DNA of 8,166 bases from Frankia sp. GTDB lineage: Bacteria; Actinomycetota; Actinomycetes; Frankiales; Frankiaceae. The notes under the pieces were generated by a model. It made no database searches and had not been told where the DNA came from. It worked only from the letters and a program-made list of their open reading frames with translations. This document shows, piece by piece, positions 1-6,318 of the stretch. Made by a program: the position numbers and the translations under genes. Position 1 is the first letter of the stretch. Every line of letters begins with the position of its first letter. The stretch is from positions 1-8,166 of the forward strand of contig JADGHD010000196.1 of NCBI GenBank assembly GCA_019689615.1. The letters run 5' to 3'.

Positions 1-67
1 CCCCCCCCCCCCCCCCCCCCGGGGGCGGGGTGTGGGGGGGGCGGGGGGGGGGGGGGGGGGGGCCCCC
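1..67. repeat. Homopolymer C/G block with C20 and G20 runs
   Basis: Positions 1-20 are pure C, 21-42 are nearly all G with a few interruptions (C at 26, T at 31 and 33, C at 42), 43-62 are pure G and 63-67 are C. The C20 and G20 runs form a perfect 20-bp inverted repeat around a 22-nt spacer. The block starts 9 bp beyond the stop codon of the minus-strand oxidoreductase gene, so it lies where a terminator might be. Long pure C and G runs at a sequence edge are also a common sign of sequencing or assembly error. The C run may extend beyond the window. I favour an artefact or at least an unreliable length, but cannot prove it. Confidence 0.8.
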
Positions 68-76
68 GACGGGTGG

Positions 77-844
77 CTACGAGCTCTGGCTGGCCAGCGT
101 CTCCGGCTGGTCGGCGGTCGCCGGGGTGCCCGGGTGGCGGCGGACCAGCGCTTCGCCGAGGTCGCCCGCGCCGGTGGCGGTGAGCACGTCCTGCGGGATC
201 CCGTCGAGGACCGGCCCCAGGTCCCGGGACCGCTTGAGCTCGTAGAACCCGGGCGTGCTGGTGACCAGCAGGAAGCCGTCCCACAGCCGGCCAGCGGCCT
301 CGCCGACCGGCATCGGCGTGACCACCGGGCCGAACAGCGCGGTGCCGTTGACCGCGATCACCGGGGTGCCGACGTCCATCCCGACCCGGCCGATCCCCTC
401 CGCGTGGCTGGCCCGGACCCGCCCGTCGTACTCGGTCGACTCGGCCGCGTCGGCCAGCGACTCGTCCAGGCCGACCTCGGCGAGCGCCGCGGCGTAGACG
501 TCCCGGCCCCACTCGAGCTTGTCGATGTGCCGGCGGCGGGCCAGTGCCGTGTAGAGCGGGCCGAGCACCTCGTCGCCGTGCCTGGCGGCGGCGGCCACCG
601 CGACCCGCACCGGGCCCCACATCCTCGGGATCATCGACTTGTACGGCTCGGGCAGGTCCTCCCGCCCCTCGTTGAGCACCGACAGGCTCATCACGTGCCA
701 GCGGACCCGTACCGGGCGGACCTTCTGGACCTCGAGCATCCACCGGGACGTCAGGAACGCCCAGGGGCAGCTCGGGTCGAACCAGAAGTCCACCTCCACC
801 GGTTGCGTCCCCGCCGGCTGCGCCTCCGCGACAGTCTGTGTCAC
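77..844 (-). CDS. DsbA-family oxidoreductase, mycothiol-dependent nitroreductase (Rv2466c-like)
   Basis: This gene encodes 255 aa, a thioredoxin-fold protein of the DsbA/FrnE type. The redox motif sits early, at C26-P27-W28-A29 within DFWFDPSCPWAF, and is followed by a helical insert. The cis-proline loop is T160-P161 (VGTPVIAVNG). The closest family I recognise is the cytosolic actinobacterial group of M. tuberculosis Rv2466c, a mycothiol-dependent reductase that also reduces nitro-prodrugs. As I recall, Rv2466c has a CPWC motif, whereas this protein has Ala at the second position, so only the nucleophilic Cys remains and a monothiol, mycothiol-linked mechanism is likely (inference). There is no signal peptide, so it should be cytosolic. 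The GTG start at 842-844 is chosen because AAGGAGGAG lies 6 nt upstream; earlier in-frame codons run into the intergenic region. It is probably cotranscribed with the membrane-protein gene 50 bp upstream. The family call is firm; the substrate is unknown. Confidence 0.9.
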   Translation of the reverse strand: MTQTVAEAQPAGTQPVEVDFWFDPSCPWAFLTSRWMLEVQKVRPVRVRWHVMSLSVLNEGREDLPEPYKSMIPRMWGPVRVAVAAAARHGDEVLGPLYTALARRRHIDKLEWGRDVYAAALAEVGLDESLADAAESTEYDGRVRASHAEGIGRVGMDVGTPVIAVNGTALFGPVVTPMPVGEAAGRLWDGFLLVTSTPGFYELKRSRDLGPVLDGIPQDVLTATGAGDLGEALVRRHPGTPATADQPETLASQSS

Positions 845-850
845 GTCCGT

Positions 851-859
851 CTCCTCCTT
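851..859 (-). promoter_or_regulatory. Ribosome binding site of the DsbA-like gene
   Basis: AAGGAGGAG on the minus strand is nearly a full complement of the 16S 3' end and lies 6 nt before the GTG at 842-844. It fixes that start and suggests strong translation compared with the weak sites of other genes here. Confidence 0.75.
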
Positions 860-865
860 CGACCG

Positions 866-880
866 CCCGCCCCTGGCGGG
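866..880 (-). repeat. Short inverted repeat between operon genes
   Basis: CCCGCC-CCT-GGCGGG is a perfect 6-bp stem with a 3-nt loop, in the 50-bp gap between the AI-2E-family gene stop (895) and the DsbA-like gene start (844). It does not overlap the ribosome binding site and has no T tract on the minus strand. It could stabilise or process the mRNA, or partly attenuate read-through, but in DNA of this GC content short stems also arise by chance. Confidence 0.35.
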
Positions 881-894
881 ATACCCAATCCGGG

Positions 895-2271
895 CTAACC
901 ATCCTCGGGTGGCGTCGGCTTCCCGCTGGCGGCCAGATACGCGGCGACCCGGTTGATGACGGCCACGAACGGCACGGCGGCGACCGCGCCCGGGATCCCG
1001 GCGAGCACGCCGCCGGCCGACAGCGAGATGACCACGGCCAGCGGGTGCAGCCGCACCGCCCGGCGCATGACCAGCGGCTGCAGGAGGTGGCCCTCGATCT
1101 GCTGGACGGCGAGCACCACGCCGAGCACGATCAGCGCCGGCACCAGCCCCTTGGCGACCAGCGTCACCAGCACGGCCGCCGCGCCAGCCACGGTCGCGCC
1201 GACGATCGGGATGAACCCGCCGAAGAACGTCAGCAGCGCCAGCGGGGCGACCAGCGGGCAGCCCACCGCGACCAGACCGATCGTGATCCCGACCGCGTCG
1301 ACGAGGGCGACGAACACCGTGCCGCGGATGTAGCCGGTGATCGTCGCCCACGCCTCCCGGCCGGCGCCGCGGACCCGCTCCTCGGCACCCGGCGGGAACC
1401 GGGTGACGATCCAGTTCCAGATGCGCGCGCCGTCGTAGACGAAGAAGAACGTCGCGAACAGGGTGACCAGGATCGTGGCCAGCACCTCGAACGCGACCGA
1501 TGCGGTCGAGATCGCCCCGGACAGCAGCCTGCCCCGGTTCTCCGACAGCCAGTGCTGCAAATTGTCGATCAGGTCGTTGATCTGGTCCTGCGACAGGTGC
1601 AGCGGCCCGGTCTCCAGGTATTCGCGGATCTGGTCGATGCCCTGGTTGACCTGGTCGGCGACGTCCGGGATCTCGTTCGCCGCGTTGAACCCGACGCCGA
1701 CCGCGGCGCCGGCGACGATGAGGAAGAACGTCAGCAAAGCGATCAGCGCGGACGGCAGCCGCGGCAGGCCCCACTGGTTCAGCCGCTGCGCGAGCGGCAG
1801 GATCAGCGCGGCGATCAGCAGGCCGGCGACGACCGGGATGACCACCGACCGGACCCGGCCGACCGCCATGAGCACCACGTAGACCCCGGCGCCGACGACC
1901 AGCAGCCGCCAGGACCAGCCGGCGCTGACCCGTAACGCGACCGGGATCTGCCGTTCCGCCCGTTGGGCCGGGGACAGCCGGGCCTCGGCGTCGGCCTCGG
2001 CCCGCTCCCGGGCCCGGCGCTCCAGCTCGGCCTGGATCCGCTCCTCGGCCTCCCTGGCCGCGCGCGCGGCGGCGGCGTCGCGGGCGGCCCGCGCCTCGGC
2101 GTCGCGCAGCCGGCGCAGGCGGCGGGGCAGCGGCCCGGTCCTGCGCTGCTCGGAGTGCCCCGGATCGCCGGCGCCGCCCGCGCCGTGGCCGCCGTCCGCA
2201 CCCGTGCGCCGCGCCGAGGCCGGCCGCTTCCCGGGCCCGCCGTCCGACGCCCCGCGTGCGACCCGCCCCAC
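895..2271 (-). CDS. AI-2E family transporter (PerM/YhhT-like membrane protein)
   Basis: This 458-aa polytopic membrane protein belongs to the AI-2E family exporter group (formerly UPF0118). The family is named for autoinducer-2 export, but members also include Na+/H+ antiporters and proteins of unknown role, so the substrate is not known. Hydrophobic segments lie near residues 121-138, 142-163, 174-195, 256-279, 311-337, 340-364, 368-391 and 407-440. A soluble loop of about 60 residues (197-255) separates segments three and four, as is typical. Family signatures are GGFIPIVGATVAG (351-363) and QQIEGHLLQPLVM (390-402), then a long C-terminal hydrophobic stretch. The first ~110 residues are an unusual charged tail: Gly/Arg-rich to about 48, then an Ala/Arg/Glu-rich probable coiled coil (about 50-106). 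The GTG start at 2269-2271 is preceded by GGGGAGGA with 7-nt spacing. It is the first gene of a probable two-gene operon and is divergent from pepN. Confidence 0.9.
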   Translation of the reverse strand: MGRVARGASDGGPGKRPASARRTGADGGHGAGGAGDPGHSEQRRTGPLPRRLRRLRDAEARAARDAAAARAAREAEERIQAELERRARERAEADAEARLSPAQRAERQIPVALRVSAGWSWRLLVVGAGVYVVLMAVGRVRSVVIPVVAGLLIAALILPLAQRLNQWGLPRLPSALIALLTFFLIVAGAAVGVGFNAANEIPDVADQVNQGIDQIREYLETGPLHLSQDQINDLIDNLQHWLSENRGRLLSGAISTASVAFEVLATILVTLFATFFFVYDGARIWNWIVTRFPPGAEERVRGAGREAWATITGYIRGTVFVALVDAVGITIGLVAVGCPLVAPLALLTFFGGFIPIVGATVAGAAAVLVTLVAKGLVPALIVLGVVLAVQQIEGHLLQPLVMRRAVRLHPLAVVISLSAGGVLAGIPGAVAAVPFVAVINRVAAYLAASGKPTPPEDG

Positions 2272-2278
2272 CAGGCAA

Positions 2279-2286
2279 TCCTCCCC
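2279..2286 (-). promoter_or_regulatory. Ribosome binding site of the AI-2E family gene
   Basis: GGGGAGGA on the minus strand lies 7 nt before the GTG at 2269-2271. It supports including the whole charged N-terminal extension rather than starting closer to the first membrane segment. Confidence 0.6.
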
Positions 2287-2338
2287 ACGCGTCGTGGCCG
2301 AGTGGCTGTGCGGCCGAGCCGCTTAGTGTCCAGCGTGT

Positions 2339-2356
2339 TTCCGGTCGACGCCGGAA
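2339..2356. repeat. Inverted repeat, operator-like candidate
   Basis: TTCCGG-TCGACG-CCGGAA is a perfect 6-bp dyad with a 6-nt spacer, 68 bp before the AI-2E-family gene start and 250 bp before pepN. The local AT content is slightly higher than around it. Size and position suit a dimeric regulator, but no regulator gene is in view and a chance dyad is possible. Confidence 0.3.
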
Positions 2357-2594
2357 TCGTCCCACATGGACGGCGCGCCGCCAGACCGGCACACCAGCGG
2401 CGCCTGGATGTGGCGGGCGCGGTCGGTACGCCCACGCAGCGTGGAAGACTGGACGGTGTCGCCGGCGCCGGCGCGACGGTGGCGGCCGACACCCGCCCGG
2501 CAGCCAGCCGTCCGGCAGTCCCCTGGCCGGGGCCGGCCAGCCGGCGGAGGGGCGCACCGTGGCCGGACCGCCTTCCCGGGCGGCAGGTCCCGTA

Positions 2595-2600
2595 GAGAGG
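2595..2600 (+). promoter_or_regulatory. Ribosome binding site of pepN
   Basis: GAGAGG lies 6 nt before the GTG at 2607-2609. It decides the start codon within a frame that is open another 351 bp upstream. Confidence 0.6.
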
Positions 2601-2606
2601 ATCCGA

Positions 2607-5171
2607 GTGCCGAACAACCTCACCCGCGACGAGGCGCGCGAGCGCGCCCGGCTGCTCAACGTGGCCTCGTACGACGTCGAGCTCGACCTGACGACCGGGC
2701 CGGACACGTTCCGGTCAACCACGACCGTGACCTTCACCGCGACCAGGCCGGGCGCCAGCACGTTCATCGAGCTCGCGGCGGACACCGTGCACCAGGTGTC
2801 GCTGAACGGCGCCGCCCTCGACCCGGCCAGGGTGTTCGACGGGGAACGGATCACCCTGCCGGATCTCGCCGAGTCCAACCGGCTGGTCGTCGTCGCCGAC
2901 TGCCGCTACTCGCGCACGGGTGAGGGCCTGCACCGGTTCGTCGACCCCGTCGACGAGGCCGTCTACCTGTACACGCAGTTCGAGACGTACGACGCGCACC
3001 GGATGTACGCCTGCTTCGACCAGCCGGACCTGAAGGCGACCTTCACGCTGACGGTCACCCACCCGGCCGACTGGAAGGTCATCTCCAACTCGGCGGTGGC
3101 GGCGGTGGCCGAGGCGGCGATCGGGGTGCGGGTGACCCGCTTCCTGACCACCCCGGTGATGTCGACCTACATCACCGCGCTGGTCGCCGGCCCGTACCAC
3201 GAGGTGCGCGACCACCACGACGGCATCGACCTCGGCCTGTACTGCCGGAGCTCGCTGGCCGAGTTCCTGGACCCGCCGGAGATCTTCGAGATCACCAGGG
3301 CTGGCTTCGACTTCTACCACCGGGTGTTCGACTACCGGTACCCGTTCGGGAAGTACGACCAGCTGTTCGTGCCGGAGTTCAACGCCGGCGCGATGGAGAA
3401 CGCCGGCTGCGTGACGTTCCTGGAGGACTACGTCTTCCGGGCGAAGGTGACCGAGGCCCGCCGCGAGCGGCGCGCCGAGACGATCCTGCACGAGATGGCG
3501 CACATGTGGTTCGGCGACCTGGTCACCATGCGCTGGTGGGACGACCTGTGGCTGAACGAGTCGTTCGCCACCTACATGTCCGTGCTCGCCCAGGTCACCT
3601 CGACCCGGTTCACCAACGGCTGGACCACCTTCGCGAACGCCGAGAAGGCGTGGGCCTACCGGCAGGACCAGCTCTCGTCCACCCATCCGATCGTCGCGGA
3701 CGCCGTCGACATGGACGCGGTGCGCACCAACTTCGACGGCATCACCTACGCCAAGGGCGCATCGGTCCTCAAGCAGCTCGTCGCCTGGGTCGGCCAGGAG
3801 GAGTTCCTCTCCGGCCTGCGCAGCTACTTCCGCCGCTACGAGTACTCGAACACCACGCTGCGCGACCTGCTCGACGAGCTGGAGAACGCCAGCGGCCGGG
3901 ACCTGACCGTCTGGGCAGCCGACTGGCTGGAGACCACCGGCGTCAACACGCTGCGCCCGCGGTTCGAGACCGACTCGTCTGGGCTGTTCACGACGTTCAA
4001 CGTGGTGCAGGAGCCGGCGTCGTCGCCGCCGACCGCGTCGAAGACGCTGCGCCCGCACCGGCTGGCGATCGGCCTGTACGACCGGGACACCGAGGGCTAC
4101 CTGGTCCGCCGCGAGCGGGTCGAGCTCGACGTGGTCGGCGAGCTGACCGAGGTGCCCAAGCTCATCGGCGCCCGCCGGCCGGACCTGGTCCTGCTCAACG
4201 ACGACGACCTGACGTTCGCCAAGATCCGCCTGGACGACCGGTCGCTGGCGACCCTGATCACCGACATCGGCCGGGTCCGCGACTCGCTGCCGCGGGCGCT
4301 GTGCTGGTCGGCGGCCTGGGACATGACCCGCGACGCCGAGCTCGCCGCCCGCGACTACGTCTCGCTGGTCCTCGCCGGCGTCGACGCGGAGGACGACATC
4401 GGCGTCGTGCAGACGCTGCTCGCCCGCGCCGCCACGACGCTGAACAGCTACGGCGACCCGGCCAACCGCAAGGCGGCGCTGCGGGCGCTGTGCGAGCGGG
4501 CCGAGACCCTGATGCGGGCCGCGCCCGCGGGCAGCGACCTGCAGCTGGTGTACGCGACCACCTTCGCCCAGGCCGAGGACCCCGACCAGGTCGCCAGGAT
4601 CAAGGCGATCTTCGACGGCGAGGACGTCGTCGAGGGCCTCGCGCTGGACACCGAGCTGCGCTGGACGCTGCTCACCCAGCTCGTCGCCCGCGGGGTTTAC
4701 GGCGACGCCGAGATCGACGCGGAGCTGGCCAGGGACGCCACGGCGGCCGGCGAGAAGCGGGCGACGACCGCCCGCGCCGCCCGGCCGACCCCCCAGGCGA
4801 AGGCGAAGGCCTGGGCGGACGTCATGGAGTCGGACAAGCTGTCCAACCACCTGCTGACGGCGACGATGGCCGGCTTCTGGGTCGTCGACCAGCAGGAGCT
4901 GACCCGCCCCTACGTCGACCGCTACTTCGCCGAGATCGGCGACATCTGGCGGAACCGCAGCTTCGACACCGCGGGCTCGATCACCCAGATGCTGTTCCCG
5001 CACGACGTGATCGAGCAGGAGACGGTCGAGCGGGTCGACGCCTACATCGCCGAGAAGGACCCGGTCTCGCCGCTGCGGCGGGCCCTGGTCGAGGGCCGCG
5101 ACGGCCTGGTCCGCGCGCTGGCCGCCCGGGCCAGGGACATCGAGGCCGGCAAGGCCGCGGCCACCAGCTAG
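2607..5171 (+). CDS. pepN: Aminopeptidase N (M1 family zinc metallopeptidase)
   Basis: This complete 854-aa M1 aminopeptidase removes N-terminal residues from peptides in the cytosol. The N-terminal beta domain covers about 1-185 and leads into the catalytic domain. The exopeptidase motif GAMEN is at 261-265. The zinc site is H295-E-M-A-H299, with the third ligand E318 in WLNESFA, matching HExxH-x18-E, and E296 as the catalytic base. The transition-state tyrosine is probably Y381 in TYAKGASVL. The rest (about 520-854) fits the helical ERAP1-like C-terminal domain. Length and motif spacing match the actinobacterial 'aminopeptidase N' group (about 850 aa). There is no signal peptide. The GTG start gives MPNNLTRDEARERA, a typical beginning for this family, and has a ribosome binding site 6 nt upstream. 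It is transcribed alone, divergent from the AI-2E-family operon and convergent with the DUF5130 gene, with a strong hairpin just after its stop. No active-site residue is missing. Confidence 0.97.
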   Translation: MPNNLTRDEARERARLLNVASYDVELDLTTGPDTFRSTTTVTFTATRPGASTFIELAADTVHQVSLNGAALDPARVFDGERITLPDLAESNRLVVVADCRYSRTGEGLHRFVDPVDEAVYLYTQFETYDAHRMYACFDQPDLKATFTLTVTHPADWKVISNSAVAAVAEAAIGVRVTRFLTTPVMSTYITALVAGPYHEVRDHHDGIDLGLYCRSSLAEFLDPPEIFEITRAGFDFYHRVFDYRYPFGKYDQLFVPEFNAGAMENAGCVTFLEDYVFRAKVTEARRERRAETILHEMAHMWFGDLVTMRWWDDLWLNESFATYMSVLAQVTSTRFTNGWTTFANAEKAWAYRQDQLSSTHPIVADAVDMDAVRTNFDGITYAKGASVLKQLVAWVGQEEFLSGLRSYFRRYEYSNTTLRDLLDELENASGRDLTVWAADWLETTGVNTLRPRFETDSSGLFTTFNVVQEPASSPPTASKTLRPHRLAIGLYDRDTEGYLVRRERVELDVVGELTEVPKLIGARRPDLVLLNDDDLTFAKIRLDDRSLATLITDIGRVRDSLPRALCWSAAWDMTRDAELAARDYVSLVLAGVDAEDDIGVVQTLLARAATTLNSYGDPANRKAALRALCERAETLMRAAPAGSDLQLVYATTFAQAEDPDQVARIKAIFDGEDVVEGLALDTELRWTLLTQLVARGVYGDAEIDAELARDATAAGEKRATTARAARPTPQAKAKAWADVMESDKLSNHLLTATMAGFWVVDQQELTRPYVDRYFAEIGDIWRNRSFDTAGSITQMLFPHDVIEQETVERVDAYIAEKDPVSPLRRALVEGRDGLVRALAARARDIEAGKAAATS

Positions 5172-5192
5172 CCCCCCGGGCCCGCACGTCAC

Positions 5193-5234
5193 GCCGGGCC
5201 CGCCGGCCGCCACCAGGCTGCTGGCGGGCCCGGC
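5193..5234 (+). terminator. GC-rich hairpin after pepN
   Basis: GCCGGGCCCGCC (5193-5204) pairs perfectly with GGCGGGCCCGGC (5223-5234), a 12-bp all-GC stem with an 18-nt loop whose edges can pair further. It begins 21 bp after the pepN stop. No T tract follows, so it fits the T-less hairpin terminators proposed for high-GC actinobacteria; alternatively it protects the mRNA end. A competing smaller stem can form from CCACCAG and CTGGCGG inside it. Confidence 0.6.
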
Positions 5235-5308
5235 CATGTGCGCGGGCAGCGGCCGGCCGGCGGCCTTCGCCCCTCTCGGCGCAGATGGCAACCCTCGCCC
5301 GTCCTGGG

Positions 5309-5347
5309 CAGAAAAGAGAAACAGCCGCCGGGTTGGTGCCCGGCGGC
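5309..5347 (-). terminator. Intrinsic terminator of the DUF5130 gene pair
   Basis: On the minus strand GCCGCCGGG-CACCAA-CCCGGCGGC (5347-5324) forms a perfect 9-bp stem with a 6-nt loop, directly followed by TGTTTCTCTTTTCTG. The stem starts 24 nt after the TAG at 5372. A GC stem plus a T-rich tract is the classical Rho-independent form, notable in DNA this GC-rich. Confidence 0.8.
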
Positions 5348-5371
5348 ATGGTCAGGCGCCCGGCCGCCTGC

Positions 5372-5782
5372 TCAGGAGGCGAGGCCGGGTGGGTCGGCGA
5401 CGACGGGCCGCGGCGGCCCGGCGGCGTCGGCAAGCTGGCGGATGCCGGCGACCAGCCCGCCGACGAGGTCGCCGACGGCGAAGCTGGAGGTCATCGTCAG
5501 CGCGGCGAGCGAGGCCGTCGCGTCGGGGATCCGCCGGCGCGCGGCAGCGTTGGTGGCGATCCGGACGAACCGCTGCCCGGGCGAGACCAGGACCAGCACC
5601 GCCGGCTCCCGGGCCGGGTCGGCGACGAGCGCGGCCAGCAGCCGGTCGGCGACCGCCTTCGGGTCGCCGGACACCGCTCCGACGCGGACGTGGAAGGCGA
5701 CGCCCGTCTGCCGCTCGGCGATGGTGCGGGTGCGGTTCAGCCAGTCGAGCTGGTCCTGGCGGAACGGCTCACCAGCTGCCAC
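5372..5782 (-). CDS. DUF5130 family protein (TPM-domain-like), function unknown
   Basis: This encodes about 136 aa from the GTG at 5780-5782. It resembles the actinobacterial DUF5130 group, which to my memory includes M. tuberculosis Rv2468c. The fold looks like a small alpha/beta domain: a helix at 8-25, a strand near 28-36, a strand pair AVLVLVSPGQRFVRIATN (61-78), a helix at 86-99, then FAVGDLVGGLVAGIRQLADA (101-120). These last two blocks look like TPM domains, where a hydrophobic strand with a basic residue and a GD..GG..AG helix are typical (my inference). There is no signal peptide or membrane segment. The start is uncertain: a GTG at 5825-5827 would add 15 residues and overlap the upstream gene by 59 bp; the chosen one overlaps by 14 bp and gives MAAGEPF. 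Neither has a strong ribosome binding site, so translational coupling to the upstream gene is likely. A good terminator follows. Confidence 0.8.
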   Translation of the reverse strand: MAAGEPFRQDQLDWLNRTRTIAERQTGVAFHVRVGAVSGDPKAVADRLLAALVADPAREPAVLVLVSPGQRFVRIATNAAARRRIPDATASLAALTMTSSFAVGDLVGGLVAGIRQLADAAGPPRPVVADPPGLAS

Positions 5783-6155
5783 TGGCTCCGCCGGAGCCCT
5801 GCGCGCCGGCCCGCGCCCCGTCGCCACCTTCCGCCGCCTTCGCCGCCTCGGGCTCCTTGCCCACCCAGATCTCGGGGTGCTCCCACGGCTGGCCCGGGCG
5901 GTAGCGGGCGCTGCTACCCCGGTTGGCCAGCGCGGTCAGGGCGAGGGCCAGCAGGAACCCAGCGACGATCGTCCCGCCGTAGATCAGCCAGCTCTCCAGC
6001 GCGGAGAGCGGGTCCGGGTCATAACGAGTACCGATCTTGCCGACATCCGGCGACACGGCGGAGGCCGCGCCGGCCAGCAGCGGAACGGTCAGAACGGTCA
6101 GCAGTGCCAGCGTCAGGGCACGACGCGGGCCACGGCGCACAGGACGGCGAGTCAC
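5769..6155 (-). CDS. Small membrane protein, possible cytochrome aa3 oxidase subunit CtaJ-like
   Basis: This 128-aa protein (from GTG 6153-6155) has an Arg-rich N-terminus, a hydrophobic segment at 13-33 ending AGAASA that could be a signal peptide, a second membrane helix at about 56-78, and a soluble tail. Right after the helix is RYRPGQPWEHPEIWVG (84-99). A membrane helix followed by RYRPG..W...P.. recalls small actinobacterial aa3-oxidase subunits named CtaJ, so it may be a supercomplex accessory subunit; this is recall, not proof. The last 25 residues are Gly/Ala/Ser-rich. The start is uncertain. ATG at 6174-6176 (135 aa) has only a purine stretch touching it. GTG 6155 has no Shine-Dalgarno sequence but has TACTCT 8 nt upstream, which fits leaderless expression. 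The ATG at 6260 gives an unlikely N-terminus. Its 3' end overlaps the DUF5130 gene, so the two form an operon. Confidence 0.72.
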   Translation of the reverse strand: MTRRPVRRGPRRALTLALLTVLTVPLLAGAASAVSPDVGKIGTRYDPDPLSALESWLIYGGTIVAGFLLALALTALANRGSSARYRPGQPWEHPEIWVGKEPEAAKAAEGGDGARAGAQGSGGASGSW

Positions 6156-6163
6156 GGTTCCGA

Positions 6164-6169
6164 AGAGTA
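6164..6169 (-). promoter_or_regulatory. Candidate -10 element for the membrane-protein/DUF5130 operon
   Basis: TACTCT on the minus strand matches the actinobacterial TANNNT -10 pattern and ends 8 nt before GTG 6155. Transcription would then start almost at the GTG, giving a leaderless mRNA. The expected -35 position has only a weak match (TGCCTG, 6187-6192, 17-bp spacing). Confidence 0.3.
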
Positions 6170-6260
6170 CCGGCATCCCTTCCCACCAGGCACACCCACG
6201 CCCCCCGCAACGGGGCGGACGTGTGCGGCGCCACGTCCGACCGGACAGATTTCGCGCCAT

Positions 6261-6282
6261 CCGCGGGTTGTTCGGCCCGCGG
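6261..6282 (-). repeat. Inverted repeat downstream of malQ
   Basis: CCGCGGG-TTGTTCGG-CCCGCGG is a perfect 7-bp stem with an 8-nt loop, 133 bp after the malQ stop on the minus strand. No T tract follows. It may be a T-less terminator or an operator for the downstream operon. Confidence 0.35.
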
Positions 6283-6318
6283 CGGGCGGGTGGTACGACC
6301 CGCCGCCGACGGGCGGAT

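Larger units (their letters stand above)
2272..2606. other. Divergent intergenic region, AI-2E family gene / pepN
   Basis: This 335-bp stretch lies between two divergent gene starts and should hold promoters for both. I see no RNA gene and no convincing small protein gene. The pepN frame stays open back to 2256, but that upstream part has no family resemblance and is explained by high GC. The clearest element is the inverted repeat at 2339-2356. I could not find a -35/-10 pair good enough to annotate on either strand. Confidence 0.6.
5172..5371. other. Convergent intergenic region with two hairpins
   Basis: This 200-bp gap lies between the stops of pepN and the DUF5130 gene. It holds the hairpins at 5193-5234 and 5324-5347 and a locally A-rich patch (5309-5323). 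I see no gene in it. Confidence 0.7.

Noticed and set aside
2289..2330. tRNA-like string GTGGCCGAGTGGCT
   Set aside because: It resembles a D-arm, but no acceptor stem, anticodon arm or T-arm can be built around it.
2305..2345. Possible extracytoplasmic-sigma promoter (GGAAAC with a later CGG) upstream of the AI-2E gene on the minus strand
   Set aside because: The -35 is only approximate and no proper -10 lies at the right spacing.
845..2878. Very long minus-strand open frame continuing upstream of the oxidoreductase gene (77-2878)
   Set aside because: It runs antisense into pepN and through the AI-2E gene in another frame; its translation is Arg/Gly/Pro-rich noise. High GC makes stop codons rare.
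2366..2923. ATG-started frame in the divergent region overlapping the pepN start
   Set aside because: No ribosome binding site, low-complexity translation, and mostly inside pepN in another frame.
2715..5291. An 858-codon open frame antisense to pepN
   Set aside because: It mirrors the codon bias of pepN and has no recognisable domain; pepN itself has all M1 motifs.
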